The notes under the pieces were generated by a model. The model had not been told where the DNA came from. It was given only the letters and a program-made list of their open reading frames with translations, and made no database searches. DNA of 64,000 nt, taken from the NCBI GenBank assembly GCA_019279435.1, contig JAAALK010000081.1, positions 60,007,318 through 60,071,317 on the forward strand. Reading direction: 5' to 3'. The position numbers were made by a program, and so were the translations under genes. The stretch is from Zizania palustris. Its lineage: Eukaryota; Streptophyta; Magnoliopsida; Poales; Poaceae. Positions 21,508 through 33,567 of this stretch are shown piece after piece (within the stretch, counting starts at the first letter, position 1; each line of letters opens with the position of its first letter).

Positions 21508-24117
21508 GTGAACAGCGTGCAAGATAACCCGGAGGTTTTTTCTGCTCCGAGCGAATCCTCGAAGAAGTCCATCCCAAGGCCAAGCCCTGAAGGAGAGATT
21601 GCAACGAAGGTCATTGTCAAGGATGGCAAGGAATATTCTTTTCAGTTTGGCAAAGACTTGCCTCCAAAAGTTACTACTTCGTTAGAGCAAGTAGTTGGGG
21701 AGAATCTAGATGTCTTTGCTTGGTCTGATGAAGACATCACCAGAGTCAGTCGGGATATTATTGAACACAGTTTACTTGTGAACCCGAAGGTTCGGCCTGT
21801 TAGGCAAGGACTCCGAAAACTGTCTACGGAGAGGGCTATCCTTGCCAAAGATGAAGTGGAAAAGCTGCTGAAGGCTGGGATTATCAGAGAAGTGGCTCAT
21901 ACGGAGTGGTTAGCCAACCCAGTTTTTGTTAGGAAGAAATCTTCCGGGAAGTGGCGCATGTGTATTGATTTTACATCTTTGAATAAAGCATGCCCCCGTG
22001 ACCCCTACCCCATGCCCCGAATTGATCAATTGGTTGACACTACTACTGGTTCGGAGTTATTAAGCTTCCTCGACGCGTATTCCAGCTATCATCAAATCTG
22101 GCTAAAGCACAAAGATGAAATCAAGACAAGCTTTATAACTCCTTCGGGAGTCTTCTCTTATGTAAGAATGCCTTTTGGCTTAAGAAATGCCGGGGCTAAT
22201 TTTTCGAGGTTAATTGCTAAGGCTCTAGGTCATCAGCTAGGTCGCAATGTAGAGGCCTACATGGATGATATTGTAATAAAGAGTGCTTTAAAGCACCAAC
22301 ATAGCCTAGACTTAGCAGAAACATTTGATAGCCTTCGGGCATGTGGAATCTGTCTTAACCCCGAAAAATGTATCTTCGGGGCTCAAGCTGGAAAATTGTT
22401 AGGGTATTTAGTTTTGAGCAGAGGAATCGAAGCTAGCCCCACTCAAATAACTGCGCTGCAAAGGATGGCTCCTCCGGAGAATTTAAAGCAAGTGCAAAAG
22501 TTGACTAGTCGTCTTGTAGCACTTAACAGATTTTTGGCAAGGTCTGCAGAGAGAAGTTTGTCCATTTTTAAAGCGTTGAAAGGGTCCGAAGATTTTGCAT
22601 GGACACTGGAGTGTCAAAAAAGCTTCGAAGATATTAAAAATTATCTCAGTAATCTCGCTACACTCACGGTGCCTATTGCGGATGAAACCCTACTCCTCTA
22701 CCTTGTAGCTACTGGCTCTGCTGTCAGCGCAGTCCTTGTTAGAGAGGTGGATTTTTATGGGAAGTTGGTACAGAATCCAGTCTATTTTGTGTCTGAAGCA
22801 TTGTCCGGAGCAAAAACAAGATATTCCGAGCTTGAGAAGTTCACTTATGCTCTGATAATGGCTTCGAGGAAGTTAAGGCATTATTTCTTGGTGCATAATG
22901 TAATTGTACAACCTTCATATCCTTTGGGAGATATGCTCCGAAGTAAAGATTCCACTGGAAGAATTGGGAAGTGGGTCGTTGAATTGGCACCCTTCGGCAT
23001 ATCCTTTGTGGCAAGGACAGCAATCAAGTCACAAGTGTTGGCGGACTTCGTGGCAGAGTGGACTCCCCCGGTAGAGTGGGCTCCGGAGAAGCCAAGTGAA
23101 GGGTTTTGGACTATTTACTCTGATGGAGCTTTCCAAGCATATGGAGCAGGTGTTGGAGTAGTGATAATTTTTCCTTCGGGGAAAAAGGCAATGTATTTCA
23201 CAAGACTCAATTTTAAATCTACCAATAATACAGCAGAGTATGAAGGGATTTTACTGGGACTTCGAAAGACACGTGCTCTAGGGGCTACAAGAGTTGTTAT
23301 TAAGACAGATTCTCAGATTGTAGCAGGCCACATGGACAAGAGCTTTCAAGTTCGACATCCACAGCTTGCAAAATACTTGGAAGAAATCCGTAAGATTGAA
23401 GCAGCATTTAAAGGGATTTCCATTCGGAGTATACGCAGAGCAGAAAATGTGCAAGCTGATATCTTAGCAAAAGCTGCAGCCAGAGCTATGGACATACCAG
23501 AAGAGGCTTTTTATGAAGAAGTCAGTACACCTTCGGTGCCACAAATTCCTTCCGCGGAAATCCTTTCCATTCCAAGTACAGATTGGAGAAGTTCAACTAT
23601 GGAATTGATGCAAGAAGAAACAAGTTTGTCTGAAGAGCCACAACTTTCAAGATTAAAACATAGAATTCAGAATTATCACATAATCAACGGTATTTTATAC
23701 AAGGCTGGAGTATGTTCCCCTTTTCTCCGATGTATATCTCAAGCCGAAGGTCAGCAAATTCTTCGAGAAATTCATGAAGGACTTTGCGGTAGTCATCTGG
23801 CCCCTCGAGCTTTGGTAGGAAAAACACTTCGCCAGGGGCTCTATTGGCCTACAATAGTGGCCGATGCGGAGAGCCTAGTCCGCACCTGCCAAGGATGTCA
23901 GTGGATGGGACGAAGAAGTCATCGCCCACCAACAGCTCTTCAAGTTATTGCTCCAGTATGGCCCATGGCCAGATGGGGTATGGATCTGATTGGTCTCTTC
24001 CCAGTAGCAATAGGAAATTTGAAATTCGCAGTGGTAGCAATTGAGTATTTTTCTAAGTGGGTCGAAGCAGAGCCCCTAACAGCTATCACTTCGAGCAATG
24101 TACAGAAATTTTTCTAG
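21508..24117 (+). pseudogene. pol: TatD reverse transcriptase, dual RNase H, integrase N-terminal part (869-codon open frame)
   Basis: This is the longest open frame in the window. RT runs over residues ~115-290, with R-M-C-I-D-F-T-S-L-N-K near 150 and catalytic Y-M-D-D near 252. A gypsy-type RNase H, lacking a full catalytic set, follows at ~395-510. The second, archaeal-like RNase H at ~530-680 has Y-S-D-G-A, A-E-Y-E-G, K-T-D-S-Q and N-V-Q-A-D in order, so its four acidic residues are present. The integrase zinc-binding H-H-C-C segment is at ~750-800 and the first core Asp is in M-D-L-I-G near 825. The frame ends at TAG (24115-24117), a TGG-to-TAG change (TatA has Trp). An upstream amber codon cuts it from gag-protease, so it cannot yield a polyprotein. 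It differs from the copy at 54933-57542 by about 18 residues. Confidence 0.92.
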
Positions 24118-24795
24118 AAAAATATCACTTGCCCGTTCGGAGTGCCTAGACAACTCACAGTTGACAATGGAACACAATTCGATGCAGAACCTTTGAAGAA
24201 ATTTTGTGAAGATCTAGGCATCCAATTATGCTTTGCTGCAGTTCGACATCCCCAGTCTAACAGAGCTGTGGAAAGAGCCAATGGTAATATTTTGTCAGGG
24301 CTGAATCGAAGAATAGTAGGATTGGCAAAACGATTGTGGACCGAAGAGCTTCCGATGATTTTATGGTCCATTCGGACCACTCAAACAAGGTCCACGGGTT
24401 TCACTCCCTTCAGACTATTATTCGGAGATGAAGCTATGACACCAACAGAGCTCAAAGGAGGATCCCTTCGCAGCACTGAACCGGAAATAGAAGCAGAAAG
24501 ACAAACTTCGCTGGATTTAACAGAAGAGACAAGACTTCGAGCTGTCGCCAATTTGACAAAGTATCAGCAGCAGACGAAGACTTGGTTCGACCGAAAAGTC
24601 AAGATTAATGAGCTTAAGCCGGGTCATCTTGTTTTGCGAAGTATTATAGCACTAGGAAAATTAGGAAATAAGTGGGAAGGTCCATACATAATTGTCCGTT
24701 CAGGGCGTCCTGGTTCTTTTAAGTTAGATACTTTAGAAGGTGAAGCGCTAACGCATACATGGCATGCGGAGCACTTAAAGCGATATTTCGCATAG
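24118..24795 (+). pseudogene. pol: TatD integrase C-terminal part
   Basis: This continues the same register after the amber codon. It has V-D-N-G-T-Q-F-D, holding the second core Asp, and A-V-E-R-A-N-G, holding the Glu, then the C-terminal domain with G-H-L-V-L-R-S and W-E-G-P-Y. It ends K-R-Y-F-A at the stop at 24793-24795. H-P-Q-S-N-R replaces the usual H-P-Q-S-N-G; TatD' retains the Gly. Confidence 0.9.
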
Positions 24796-25005
24796 GGGCT
24801 CCTTGTAATCATTTGTAAACACCTTCTGAATTAATAAAGTTCATGGTTCAGATAATGCCTACCTCTCAAACATTTCTTACTTCTAGTGGACGCACTGGAA
24901 GGACGAAGTTGGCTGGGAAGGAAGTGTCATTAATTTGAATCATTTTTCTGGACTTCGGACCACTGGTTCGAAGCTTCCGACGAAGTGGGAAAGTCACTGA
25001 AAAAC
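24796..25005 (+). other. TatD post-pol spacer with AATAAA
   Basis: The AATTAATAAAGTTC word lies about 35-45 bp after the pol stop and may act as a sense poly(A) signal. No gene is seen. Confidence 0.55.
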
Positions 25006-25235
25006 GGATTCCAAGCCACCGGCTTGAAAGCATCCGCAAATAGAGTCGAAGGAGACCAAATAATGCGGATTCCAAGCATCGGCTTGAAAGCATCCGTAAA
25101 AAGAGTCCAAGGAGACCACTGCGAATTCCAAAACACCGGTTTGATAGCATTCGCAAAAAGAGCCGAAGGAGGCCAAAACAAAACAGAGTTTGAGCTGATA
25201 AGCTTCGAATATCTGTAAAAAGAGTCCAAAGTGAC
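25006..25235 (+). repeat. TatD ~58-bp degenerate tandem repeats
   Basis: Units start at 25006, 25067 and 25123 (GGATTCCAAG or GAATTCCAAA) with a partial fourth from about 25180. The shared core is CCGG-TTGA, AGCAT-CGTAAAAAGAG and AAGGAGACC. The array lies between the convergent ends of pol and the antisense gene. Confidence 0.78.
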
Positions 25236-25548
25236 CAATCGTTTGAGATACCAAAAGTATCCAAATAAGTTGTCCGAAGATACTTCTTTCCAATCAAGAG
25301 GTACTTAGTTACCAGTTTTCAGACTCCAAGTAGTCGGAAACGTTTTTAAGATTTTAAATAGTCTTCAAGTCGATGAGGGGCTCTGCACCCCCAAAATTGT
25401 ACCCCTAATTTTCCTTTGCGCTTAACCATCTTCAAGTATAACGCGAAGTTGCTTACGCCCAAAGAGGGGCTGGGAAGTAGGGAGACAATTTTAAAAATTG
25501 ATATTTATCATTCGGACAAATTACAATTACATCACGAAAAATCGGTGT
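25236..25548. other. TatD spacer between tandem repeats and antisense-gene end
   Basis: This includes GCCCAAAGAGGGGCTGGGAA-type sequence at about 25457-25478, shared with TatA (9870-9892). No gene or structured RNA could be supported. Confidence 0.5.
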
Positions 25549-27866
25549 CTATGCTGAGAAGGAATCGAAGACCCCTTCGATCTCTAGAGCTACTACTAAG
25601 GTTGGAACGACTAGTTCCAGAGCTGGGAGTTCTAATAACTTTGCTGCAAAAAGGAAAAACAAGGTGAGAAATTATTTGTAGGTAAGACTAATTTTGTTTT
25701 GCAGATACTTCGTACCTGGTATGCTGCACGCTCTATGGCGGAGTTGAGCTCCGAACCCTCAGCGTCGCTCAAGATGGCTACCAAGTCCATCTCCCCGACT
25801 TCGCGGTTAGCTCGATCCAAAGGCTCGAGCAAAGTCCGAAGTCTGGTCCTTTGCTCCAAGAAAGGAGCTAGAAGAGGGAGCATAGACAAAGCCCTCTGGT
25901 CGTCTTCGTTCGGCGAGGGGTCGGAGCGCTGGGCTGCATCCTCAGAAACTTCAACAGATTGGCCCCCCTCCGTAGATTGACCCCCGTCTGTTGATTCAGA
26001 CGGAGTTAATCCTGAACTTGGAGCAGGGAAGGGGTCCATTTTGCCTTTACCTTTTCCAGGTCCCATTTGGGTGACTTCTGGAATTGGCTCCAGAGTTGTT
26101 GAGGTTCCAGGAACCGTATCTTCGGGACGAGCCTCTTCCATAGGAGTGGACCCAGTTTAAGCAAAGGTATTATACATTGCATATTTTTGCGGGGAAAAAG
26201 AACAAAGAGACTATGCGAAGATTACCTCCAAAGTCTTGTCGACGGGTGAGCATCGGAGTCAAAATTCAAGACTGAAGCTTCGACTGTTAGAGCTTCTTGG
26301 GGAGCCGCAGTTGTCACTTCATCCGGAATTGAAGTTGGCTCAGCAGCAACTTCGACTCCACCTTCAGTTATAGGGGCTCCTTCATGCAGCAAGTCCAGCT
26401 GGGCAGTCGAACTTCTAGCCTGCCCGGAGCTACTTGGAACATTCGGCATGTTTGCAGTGGTGCCAATGTTTACATCTACTTGATCTTCTTCCCTATCAAT
26501 CAGGTCGATGAGGATTCTTCCTTCATCCTCCAAAGATTAGGAGACCGAAGCCACCGGACTTGAAGTCGCCGCAATTCTTTGTTTCTGGGCTACCTTCTTT
26601 GACGGAGTTTTGGCAGGACCTGAGGTCCCAGCCTCCGCTTTCCTCTTCTTCGGTCCTTTTTCAGAAGGCACCCAATCCAGAAGAGGAGGGGGAACAAGTC
26701 CGAGTACACCCCTTACTCGGTTGAACCGTTCCCAAGTACCCACTAGTTTCTTTCTCCATTCCTTCTCGGCCGGAGTCGAAACTCCCAGAATCTTCTCCGA
26801 AGCTCGCACGATTTGCTCTGAAGTCATCGGAGCTAGAGAAGCTGAGAGATAAGTTGACATTAGTTATTTCTTCAAATAAATATATATGAAACATGTTGTT
26901 TTCGAAGTTACCTACAGGGCTCGAGTTCGAAGAGATCTTTCGGAGGCCGCCTTCTAGATCTTCCTCGAAGGAGATAGGCCAATTGGCCATCAGAGGAGGA
27001 ATCTGTAGTCTGTGGAACTCTTCTGTCAGGTCCCTCATACTCAAGCGGTTGCTAATTCGCTCAAGTAGGCTAAGGCGAGCTTCAAGTTGGCCTGGATCTG
27101 GGTGAATGAGGGCTTCCCTTTGGAAGTTTATGTCTTGCAGAGGTCTGGCCAGACAACTCCCTGCCCCAACTTCGGCATAAAACCACCGGAGGATCCAATC
27201 TGTATACCACCTGGCATTGATGGCCTTTGCTAGAAACCGAAGAGTGTATTCATCCCGAAGCCGGAAGTTAATGCTCCCGAAGGCCACCACCATTTTTTCA
27301 CCTCCGGGGCCTACGAAGGTCTTCGGTTGGCAAGAAGATCGATGTAGGGCCGCGAAGATTTCTGCTCTTCCTTCACAGCCTTCAGCTCGCAACGCCCATT
27401 CGAAGATGGCAAGGCATGCTATCACGTTCGGAGAGAGTTGGGGGAGTGTAACATGGAATAAATCCAGTACCTCAGCCAGGAAATCAACAGCGGGAAGCCC
27501 TAATCCTGCTTCGAAAAAGGCTTTGAAGACAACCACTTCTCCAGGCCTTGGTGAAGGAGTAGCTTCTTTTCCAGGTTTGCGGATCATGATCTCCAAGCTA
27601 ATCTTCCCTTCTATTGCTACTGCGAGCGACTCCCTCTTGCAGGTTGACGGTCTCGGCTGGTAAGATTGATCCACATACTTCGACGACGCTGGAAGGAGAT
27701 CATGAGGACCATCATGTGGGGGATTTCTTCCTGGCGCCACCATTGCCCCTGCTACTGCCGCTGCCAGAGTCGTCGTTGCTGATGCCGCTGCCACCGCTGC
27801 TGCCGCAGCCTGCTGTCGGGCCAGGGCTGAAGCCGCCCCAGGGACCTTGAAGCTTGTTTTCGCCAT
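25549..27866 (-). pseudogene. TatD antisense gene (spliced aORF) lacking the coiled-coil exon
   Basis: The ATG is at 27866 (M-A-K-T-S-F-K-V); an apparent start 21 bp earlier is TTG. Exon 1 has an Ala-rich segment, then the Transposase_28-like domain (V-V-F-K-A-F-F-E-A-G near 27530), W-I-L-R-W-F-Y-A-E-V-G and L-T-E-E-F. Intron 1 is 26842-26911 (70 bp, GTAACT to CTCTCAG). Exon 2 carries W-x-K-K-L-V-G-T-W-E-R-F, K-K-R-K-A and an acidic Ser-rich tail; an in-frame TAG lies at about 26537. The intron 2 donor is at 26225, but the acceptor is damaged (AACTGG where TatA has GGCAGG). Intron 3 is 25644-25715. After its acceptor the frame jumps directly to the last residues, so exon 4 and most of exon 5 are deleted. 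The stop is at 25549-25551. Confidence 0.75.
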
Positions 27867-27960
27867 GAAATCGCACGGATTGCTCAAGGAGAAAAATGGA
27901 GGCTAGGGATTGTTTGCAGGAAAGCGGTGAGAAAGGTATTCGGGAAGGATTTGGGCCGCC

Positions 27961-27968
27961 TATTTATA
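27961..27968 (-). promoter_or_regulatory. TatD antisense-gene TATA box
   Basis: The minus strand reads GGGCTATAAATAGG, about 95-100 bp upstream of the antisense ATG at 27866. It is outside the LTR and oriented away from it. The equivalent position in TatC' has CTATAAAAGGG at 46357-46367. Confidence 0.7.
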
Positions 27969-27974
27969 GCCCAG

Positions 27975-28297
27975 GCCATGATTTTTTTTACCATTTGGTG
28001 TTTGCCGTTTCGCATTCTTGACCGTTATCCCTTTGCGAACTTAACGCATCACTTAATTTCCGTTGAAAGAAAAAGCCAACGGCTATTTCTTCTAAGCCTA
28101 AAAAAGCTTTCGGACTTTCCAAGTTAATTCTAAAATAGTTAGAACATAATTTTCTTATAAGTTGATTCGAAGTTTCGAATCTCCACATATTTCGAAGGTT
28201 GATTAAAACTGTTAACCTCTGTGCATGATTATTTTTCTTGCGTATACTGCTCTCGTAACATCACATGTCTAGCGGAGAAGCGTATTCGAGGGGCTAC
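27975..28297. other. TatD antisense promoter region and polypurine-tract region
   Basis: There is no coding sequence. Conserved AAAGCCAACGGCTATTTC-type sequence at about 28072-28090 contains a GCCAACGGC inverted motif, shared with TatA. The segment ends GCGTATTCGAGGGGCTAC immediately before the 3' LTR, the likely plus-strand primer region. Confidence 0.5.
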
Positions 28298-28793
28298 TGT
28301 TGGGGGAAAATACTTCATCCTTAGAGCCATTGCTGCGACAAGACCAAGGCAGGCGATTCAATCAAAGGCTTTTAATGTCTAACTCCGGGAGCGCATTGGA
28401 GCGAGTTCGAAGGATGAAGGCAGACTCTAGTTCGAAGTATATCTCTGAACATAGACTCTTCAGAGAGCCTCTTGCTAGCTAGGATGGAAGATTTATCTTC
28501 TTTCTCAATGGATTAGTCTTTTATTGTTTTAGCCCTATCAAGGGTACCGAATAGTTTCCACTATGTCGGTTGTAATATAGGTGTAAAAGGGTCTTTTCCT
28601 TAATGTTTGGGCCTATAAATACCCCCCGTTTTGCCCTGTAATGGGGATCGAGGACTAAGTTATTCAAAACACATCTTCGAACTGCTTTGAGCTATTATCC
28701 AATTCGGAGGCTTGAAATAGTTCACTTCACAAACACTTCGTTTGTTAAGTTCTAATCTCTGAAAACCTGTTAGCGTAATCTTTTGCGCCAATA
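28298..28793 (+). repeat. TatD 3' LTR, 496 bp
   Basis: It starts TGTTGGGGGAAAATAC and ends GCGCCAATA (terminal C-to-T), then the AGGGG target duplication at 28794-28798. The same terminal change is in TatD' (50249), which supports common descent of the two copies. Confidence 0.95.
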
Positions 28794-28871
28794 AGGGGCA
28801 GGAGAGTAAGGAACAACCAAAAGATGCTTCCAAAGCAATTCATATTAATTGGATAATCATATTGTATTACA

Positions 28872-31800
28872 TCAAGAGAAATTTTCGTCTAAGCCTAGAT
28901 AGAAGCGGAGACCCCTCCAACCTCTAGAGCTATTTCTAAGACCACTTCGGCCTTCGGAACCCGAAGTCTTCAAAACTTTCTTCTTGGTCTGAGTGCCTTT
29001 CTTCTTCGAAGCTCATAGTTTTTTATGCTCCTTTTTAAGTTCAACCCAACACAGAAGTCTCTAGGAGCTAGCCTCCACTAGGTCTTCAGCTTGGTACTCC
29101 GAGTCAGACCAATCTACGTATTTTGAGGATGAAGATGCTACTTCCTTATCCTCCTCCTTAATATAAGCTAAGACCTCACGATGGACTTCGGGTTCTATAT
29201 CCCCTTGATCCCCTCGAGGAACAGAGAAGCGTGAGCATCGATAGGGCCTTCAACCTTTGAGGACAGCCCACTGCGGTGGAGCCCTTCGCTAGGTTCCAGT
29301 ATTTCAAAGTCGAGCTCCAAAGTGTATAGCTAAACCTAAGAATAAACATCCAAACCAAGATTCCTTGTTTATAAACTTTTCATTCATTAATATAAGGGAC
29401 TTTTACAAGATTTCTTGTACATGCTTAAGTGCCCTATGAAGCTAAACCCGCGGGTCGGCTGGCGGAGTCGGCGAAGTCAGAAGTGGAGGCTTCGTCTGAG
29501 CTTGGTTCTGCCGGCGAGCCTCGTCGATCCAAACTTTGGCTATAACTTTGTGGTCAGTTTTCTAGATGGCTCGTAAAGATTCCCAAGCAGAATCTACATC
29601 CAGTGAAGGACACAGCAAGTCTTCGTCGGTGAAGCCAACAGGCGTTGAACCCCCAACCGGAGCAACAGAAATTCCGAGAGCTTCGATATGACAAAGGACT
29701 CCGATTATGGCAACCTATCCGGAGATCTCTCCGTACCAAATCCCGGAGCCCATCATCATCTTCATTGCCACTTGGATCATCTTCAGCTTCCGTTCGAGGG
29801 GCTCGTTTGCCACAACTGAAGACGAAGGGCACAACGTGCCAAAGTATTCCAGAGTACCCCGGAGGGTATCCATGGTATGCTCTGCAATGGCGGTGTGCTT
29901 CACTTCCGCCACCTCTAGCTCAAAAGCAACAGCAGATACTTCAGCCATCCTGGATAGCAAAGTACTCTTCTGAGCCAACGCTTGTTGAATTGAGTCTTGG
30001 AGCTCCACATGTTGTGCGTTGGAGTTTGCTGCTGCTTGCCGGAGCTTCTCGACCTATGCTTTGAGCACCACACAATCAGCCTCGGTCTCTTGAGCCAAAT
30101 CCTTGAGTCTAGTGTTGTTCTGCTGCTTGGCCCAAAGTGCTTCGTCGGTGGTGGCTCTGGCCCTCCGTTCCTCGAGGAGTTCCTCCTCCGGTAGCAACAT
30201 TTTGTCTTCAGAGCTTTTGAGGGTAGATTGGAGGGTAGTAACCTTCCTTTTGAGCCGATTAGTTTCGAGCTCATTAGAAGTCACTACCGCTCTAGCAAGG
30301 ACAAATTGCTGCAAAAAAGCAAAGTAAGTACCAAGTAATTTCATTTATTAATTGAATACACTTGATGTATGATGCATACTTGAAGGGCAGCCCTTTCGAG
30401 GGCCAAGTCGAGCACCGGTGCTCTGGCTTCGCTCAAGATGGAGACAAGTTCGGAGCACGCGACTTCTTGGCCTTTGTCCGCCAAGGGTTCTAGAAGCGTC
30501 CGGAGCCCTGTCCGTTGCTCCAAGAACGGAGCCAGCAGAGGAAGCTAGGACAGGGCCCGACGATCATCTATTGCAGCCTCCTCCGAGTTGCTCACTGAAG
30601 GGTCATTGGAGGAGAGCGTCGCCGTCAAGGTAGGGAGTGGACTGAAGCTCGTCATCTCTTGCCCCTCCCTGGCACAAAAGTCAGAGCTGGAACTTCGGCT
30701 AAAGTAGATCCTCCTTCGACCGTTTCCCCCTCGGCCAGAACTGCTTCACCCGAGATAGCTCTGGTCATTGGAGCCACTACGTCAGCCGGAGCATCAACTC
30801 CAAGTGAAGCTGAAGCTCCATTGGTGATCGGAGCCATGCTTCTCCTTGACGCACCTACAAAAATTAATGTATTCAGTGAATATTTATGTATAATAATTAT
30901 TGCAGGAATTGCAAAGGCAAAAGCTTTGAGGTATACCTTCATCTATGCCTTGAGGGAGAATTGTGGGGTCCTCCATGACTTCATTAGATTCAGAGATATT
31001 CTTCGAGGTCATCCCCCGAAGTCTGCTCTGGTGTAGTCACTGCAGATGCCCCAATCTCTAGCACTATTACCCCGGCCACGGGTGAGTTAGGAATGGCTGA
31101 CTCAAGTTCTCAGCCAGCTGCGATGGGCTCAGGGGAGTGTGCTGTATCCACTACCGCAATTTCTTGAGAAGGAGCTCTGGCTGCGCCCAGGGACTCATCC
31201 TCGTTGTCCTCCGCAAGATAGTCCTCGAGGGCCTTCCCCATTAGGACATTGGAGTCTTTCTCTCTTGAGTCCTCCGAAGAAGAGCTTCGAATGCCCAGGG
31301 AGGAAGCCGAAGACACTGGAGATGGTTGAGGACGAGGCTTCGATGTCTTCTTCCCCTTCTTGATTGGGTCTTGATGGCCTTCTTTGAGGGTTCGGCGGTG
31401 GCTTTTCTCTTCCGGGGAGCCACTCCGGTTGAGTCGAAGTCTGGTAGGGGCGGAGGCTCTATCCCAAGATCACTCCACACCTTGTTGAAGAGCTCCTAGC
31501 TTCCCACCAGCTCCACCCTTCATTGTTTCTCCACCACCGTAGGGGCTCCGAATACCCGTTCGGTGGCCCTTGTGATCTGCTCTGGATCTAGCGCCAAAGG
31601 AGCTGCTGAAAGGAGGTAACATTCCATAAGTATGTTATCTATTTTCTAATGTGTTAATGCAGAAAGTGCGAAGACTTACCTAGGCTTCGAAGCTCTCCCT
31701 CCGAAGCATTTTGAAACGTGATCGGTCAATCAGCTCCGAGAGGCAGGATCAGGAGGGCGATGAATTCCTCCGTCAGATCACACATACTCATACGGCTGGC

Positions 31801-32574
31801 TATTGAGGAAAGAAACCCAAGCCGCGTTGAAAGCAAGCTTGGGTTCGGAGTTACCTTGGCCTCCTTCCGGAACCAGATTTCTTGAAGAGGCCCCGCAAGA
31901 CTAGAGTCTTCTCCAACTTCGACGTAGAACCACTGGACGATCCAGTTGATGTACCACGGGTCATTGATAGCCTTCGCCGAGAAATGTTGCGCGTGCTCCT
32001 TCCAAAGTTGGAAGTTGACACTGCTGAATGTCGTCAGCACATTGGTGTCTCCGGGTCCGTCTTGGGGCTTTGGCTGGCAGGAGGCTTCGTGGGTGGCAGC
32101 GAAGACCTCCGATCTTCCATCGCATCCTTCTGCCCGAAGGGCCCATTTGAAGACTGCCAACCTTGTTATGGCATTGGGGGACAACTGCGGTAAGGTAAAA
32201 TGGAATATCTCCAGTACCTCTGACAGGAAATCAATTGCAAGAAGTCCTAGTCCCACCTCGAAGAAAGCTTCGAAGAATACCACTTCCCCGCTCCGCGGCT
32301 TTAGGGTCTACTCCATTCCAGGGACTCGAGTCCTCATTCCAGGGCCCAGTTTCCCATTCACCACCTCCTCAATGGATTCTAACGTGCTTGTCAATTGTAC
32401 GATGATGAAGCTTTGCGGGATTGGCTTCTTGGATGGAGGGCAGAGCTCCCAAGGATTCTTTGGCCAAGATCCCCCCGGTGCTCCCGCCATGGCCGTCGCT
32501 GCTGAAGATGCCCACGCCTACCTCTTCGCCAGGGTTCCCGCAGCCGCTAGCACAGTCACGCTGGTCCTCGCCAT
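28872..32574 (-). pseudogene. TatC antisense gene, left-arm copy, five exons
   Basis: This is the reverse-complement counterpart of 46463-50170. The ATG is at 32574 and the stop at 28872-28874. The Transposase_28-like exon 1 is better preserved here: 31726-32283 is open, whereas the right arm has a 1-bp insertion and an extra TAG. Shared lesions include the early amber (in K-R-stop-A-W) and an amber after P-G-M-E near 32308. Introns have matching GT-AG borders. The coiled-coil exon 4 (about 30305 to 29450) contains L-A-R-A-V-V-T-S-N-E-L-E-T-N-R and heptad-like E-E-E-L-L-E-E-R-R. The function is unknown. Confidence 0.75.
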
Positions 32575-32674
32575 GTGTTAATTGCTCAAATGGTTGGGGA
32601 AAGTTTTGGAGGTTGAAGAAAGAAAGCTTCGGAAGCCAAGATCTACAAAAAATTTCGATGGGCTTCGACCCCCT

Positions 32675-32681
32675 TTTTATA
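32675..32681 (-). promoter_or_regulatory. TatC antisense-gene TATA box (left arm)
   Basis: The minus strand reads GGCTATAAAAAGGGGG about 100 bp before the ATG at 32574. The position and orientation match the TatD antisense TATA, although the surrounding sequence has diverged. Confidence 0.68.
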
Positions 32682-32689
32682 GCCTTTCC

Positions 32690-33076
32690 GCTAGTTATTG
32701 TGCTTCAATCGTGCGTTCACAATGCAAGTTCGACTTCTATCGCTGACAGGTGGACCCAGGAAGTGAAAAGGTGTAAACCCGCGGTAAATTTTCGACCATT
32801 ACTTTTTCCAGGAGCCTAACGGCTACTTGAAAAGTAACGGCTCGAAATTAACGACTCCTCAAGATGTTCCACCTCCGCAACAGTTCATTCCCCTACGAAG
32901 CATTTACACAGGAGTTCGGTACAAAGTTTTCATCAGATATACGTCGATGTTAAAGATACTTCGAACGATTGTAATGCCTTCAAATTTTTCTATGTCCATG
33001 AATATGAAAATATTCCTTGAGTATACTACTCTCCTACTATATAGGCTAAATCGGAGAAGCGTATTCGAGAGGCTAC
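32690..33076. other. TatC region between antisense promoter and 3' LTR
   Basis: No credible gene is present. AACGGCTACTTGAAAAGTAACGGC at about 32818-32841 (an inverted motif around AAGTA, shown whole only by position in the window) precedes the polypurine-side sequence GCGTATTCGAGAGGCTAC at about 33059-33076. Confidence 0.45.
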
Positions 33077-33567
33077 TGTTAGGGGAAAATACTTCATCCT
33101 CAAGGCTTTAGAGATCAACAGGCAAAGATAATTCATCAGCATCGAAGCATGTGTTCATCTCCAAGATGATGAAGTTTCCAAGCTGAAGGATACTTCGGCT
33201 TCATGGTTTGAAGGTATCCTCCGAAGGCTCCGAAGCTACAGTGGAAAACATCAAGATTGAGAAGACGTCTGCATTATCTATCTTCTCCAGATAGATTTTA
33301 CTATTTTAACCCTATTCGGGGTACCAAACAGTTTCCACTATGCCAGTTGTAATTGAGGGGTAAATAGGTCTTTTCCTTAGAGTTTTTACCTATGAATACC
33401 CCTTCTCACCTTGTAATAGGCATCGAATACTCAGCTATTCAATACAGAACTTCGAACTACTTTGAGCTATTATCCTATTCGGAGGCTCGAAATAGTCCGC
33501 ATCACAAACTCTTGTTTGTTAGTTCTTAATCTTCGAGAATGTGTTAGCGTAATCCTTTGCGCCAACA
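33077..33567 (+). repeat. TatC 3' LTR, left arm, 491 bp
   Basis: It begins TGTTAGGGGAAAATAC and ends GCGCCAACA. The following GCTAC (33568-33572) is the candidate target duplication and is present as GTAGC before the right-arm copy at 45465-45469. A CCTATGAATACCCC variant replaces the TATAAATA found in the other LTRs. Confidence 0.9.

Larger units (their letters stand above)
18849..28793 (+). mobile_element. TatD: complete Tat-lineage Ty3/gypsy element nested in TatC
   Basis: The element is 9945 bp with two 496-bp LTRs (18849-19344, 28298-28793) flanked by the 5-bp direct duplication AGGGG at 18844-18848 and 28794-28798. The internal order is primer site, gag-pol (19407-24795), ~58-bp tandem repeats, and an antisense gene reading back toward pol. 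The LTRs differ at about 16 of 496 sites by eye (3.2%). With an assumed 1.3e-8 substitutions per site per year this would be of the order of 1 million years. An inverted, 5'-truncated copy is at 50249-59505. Confidence 0.95.
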
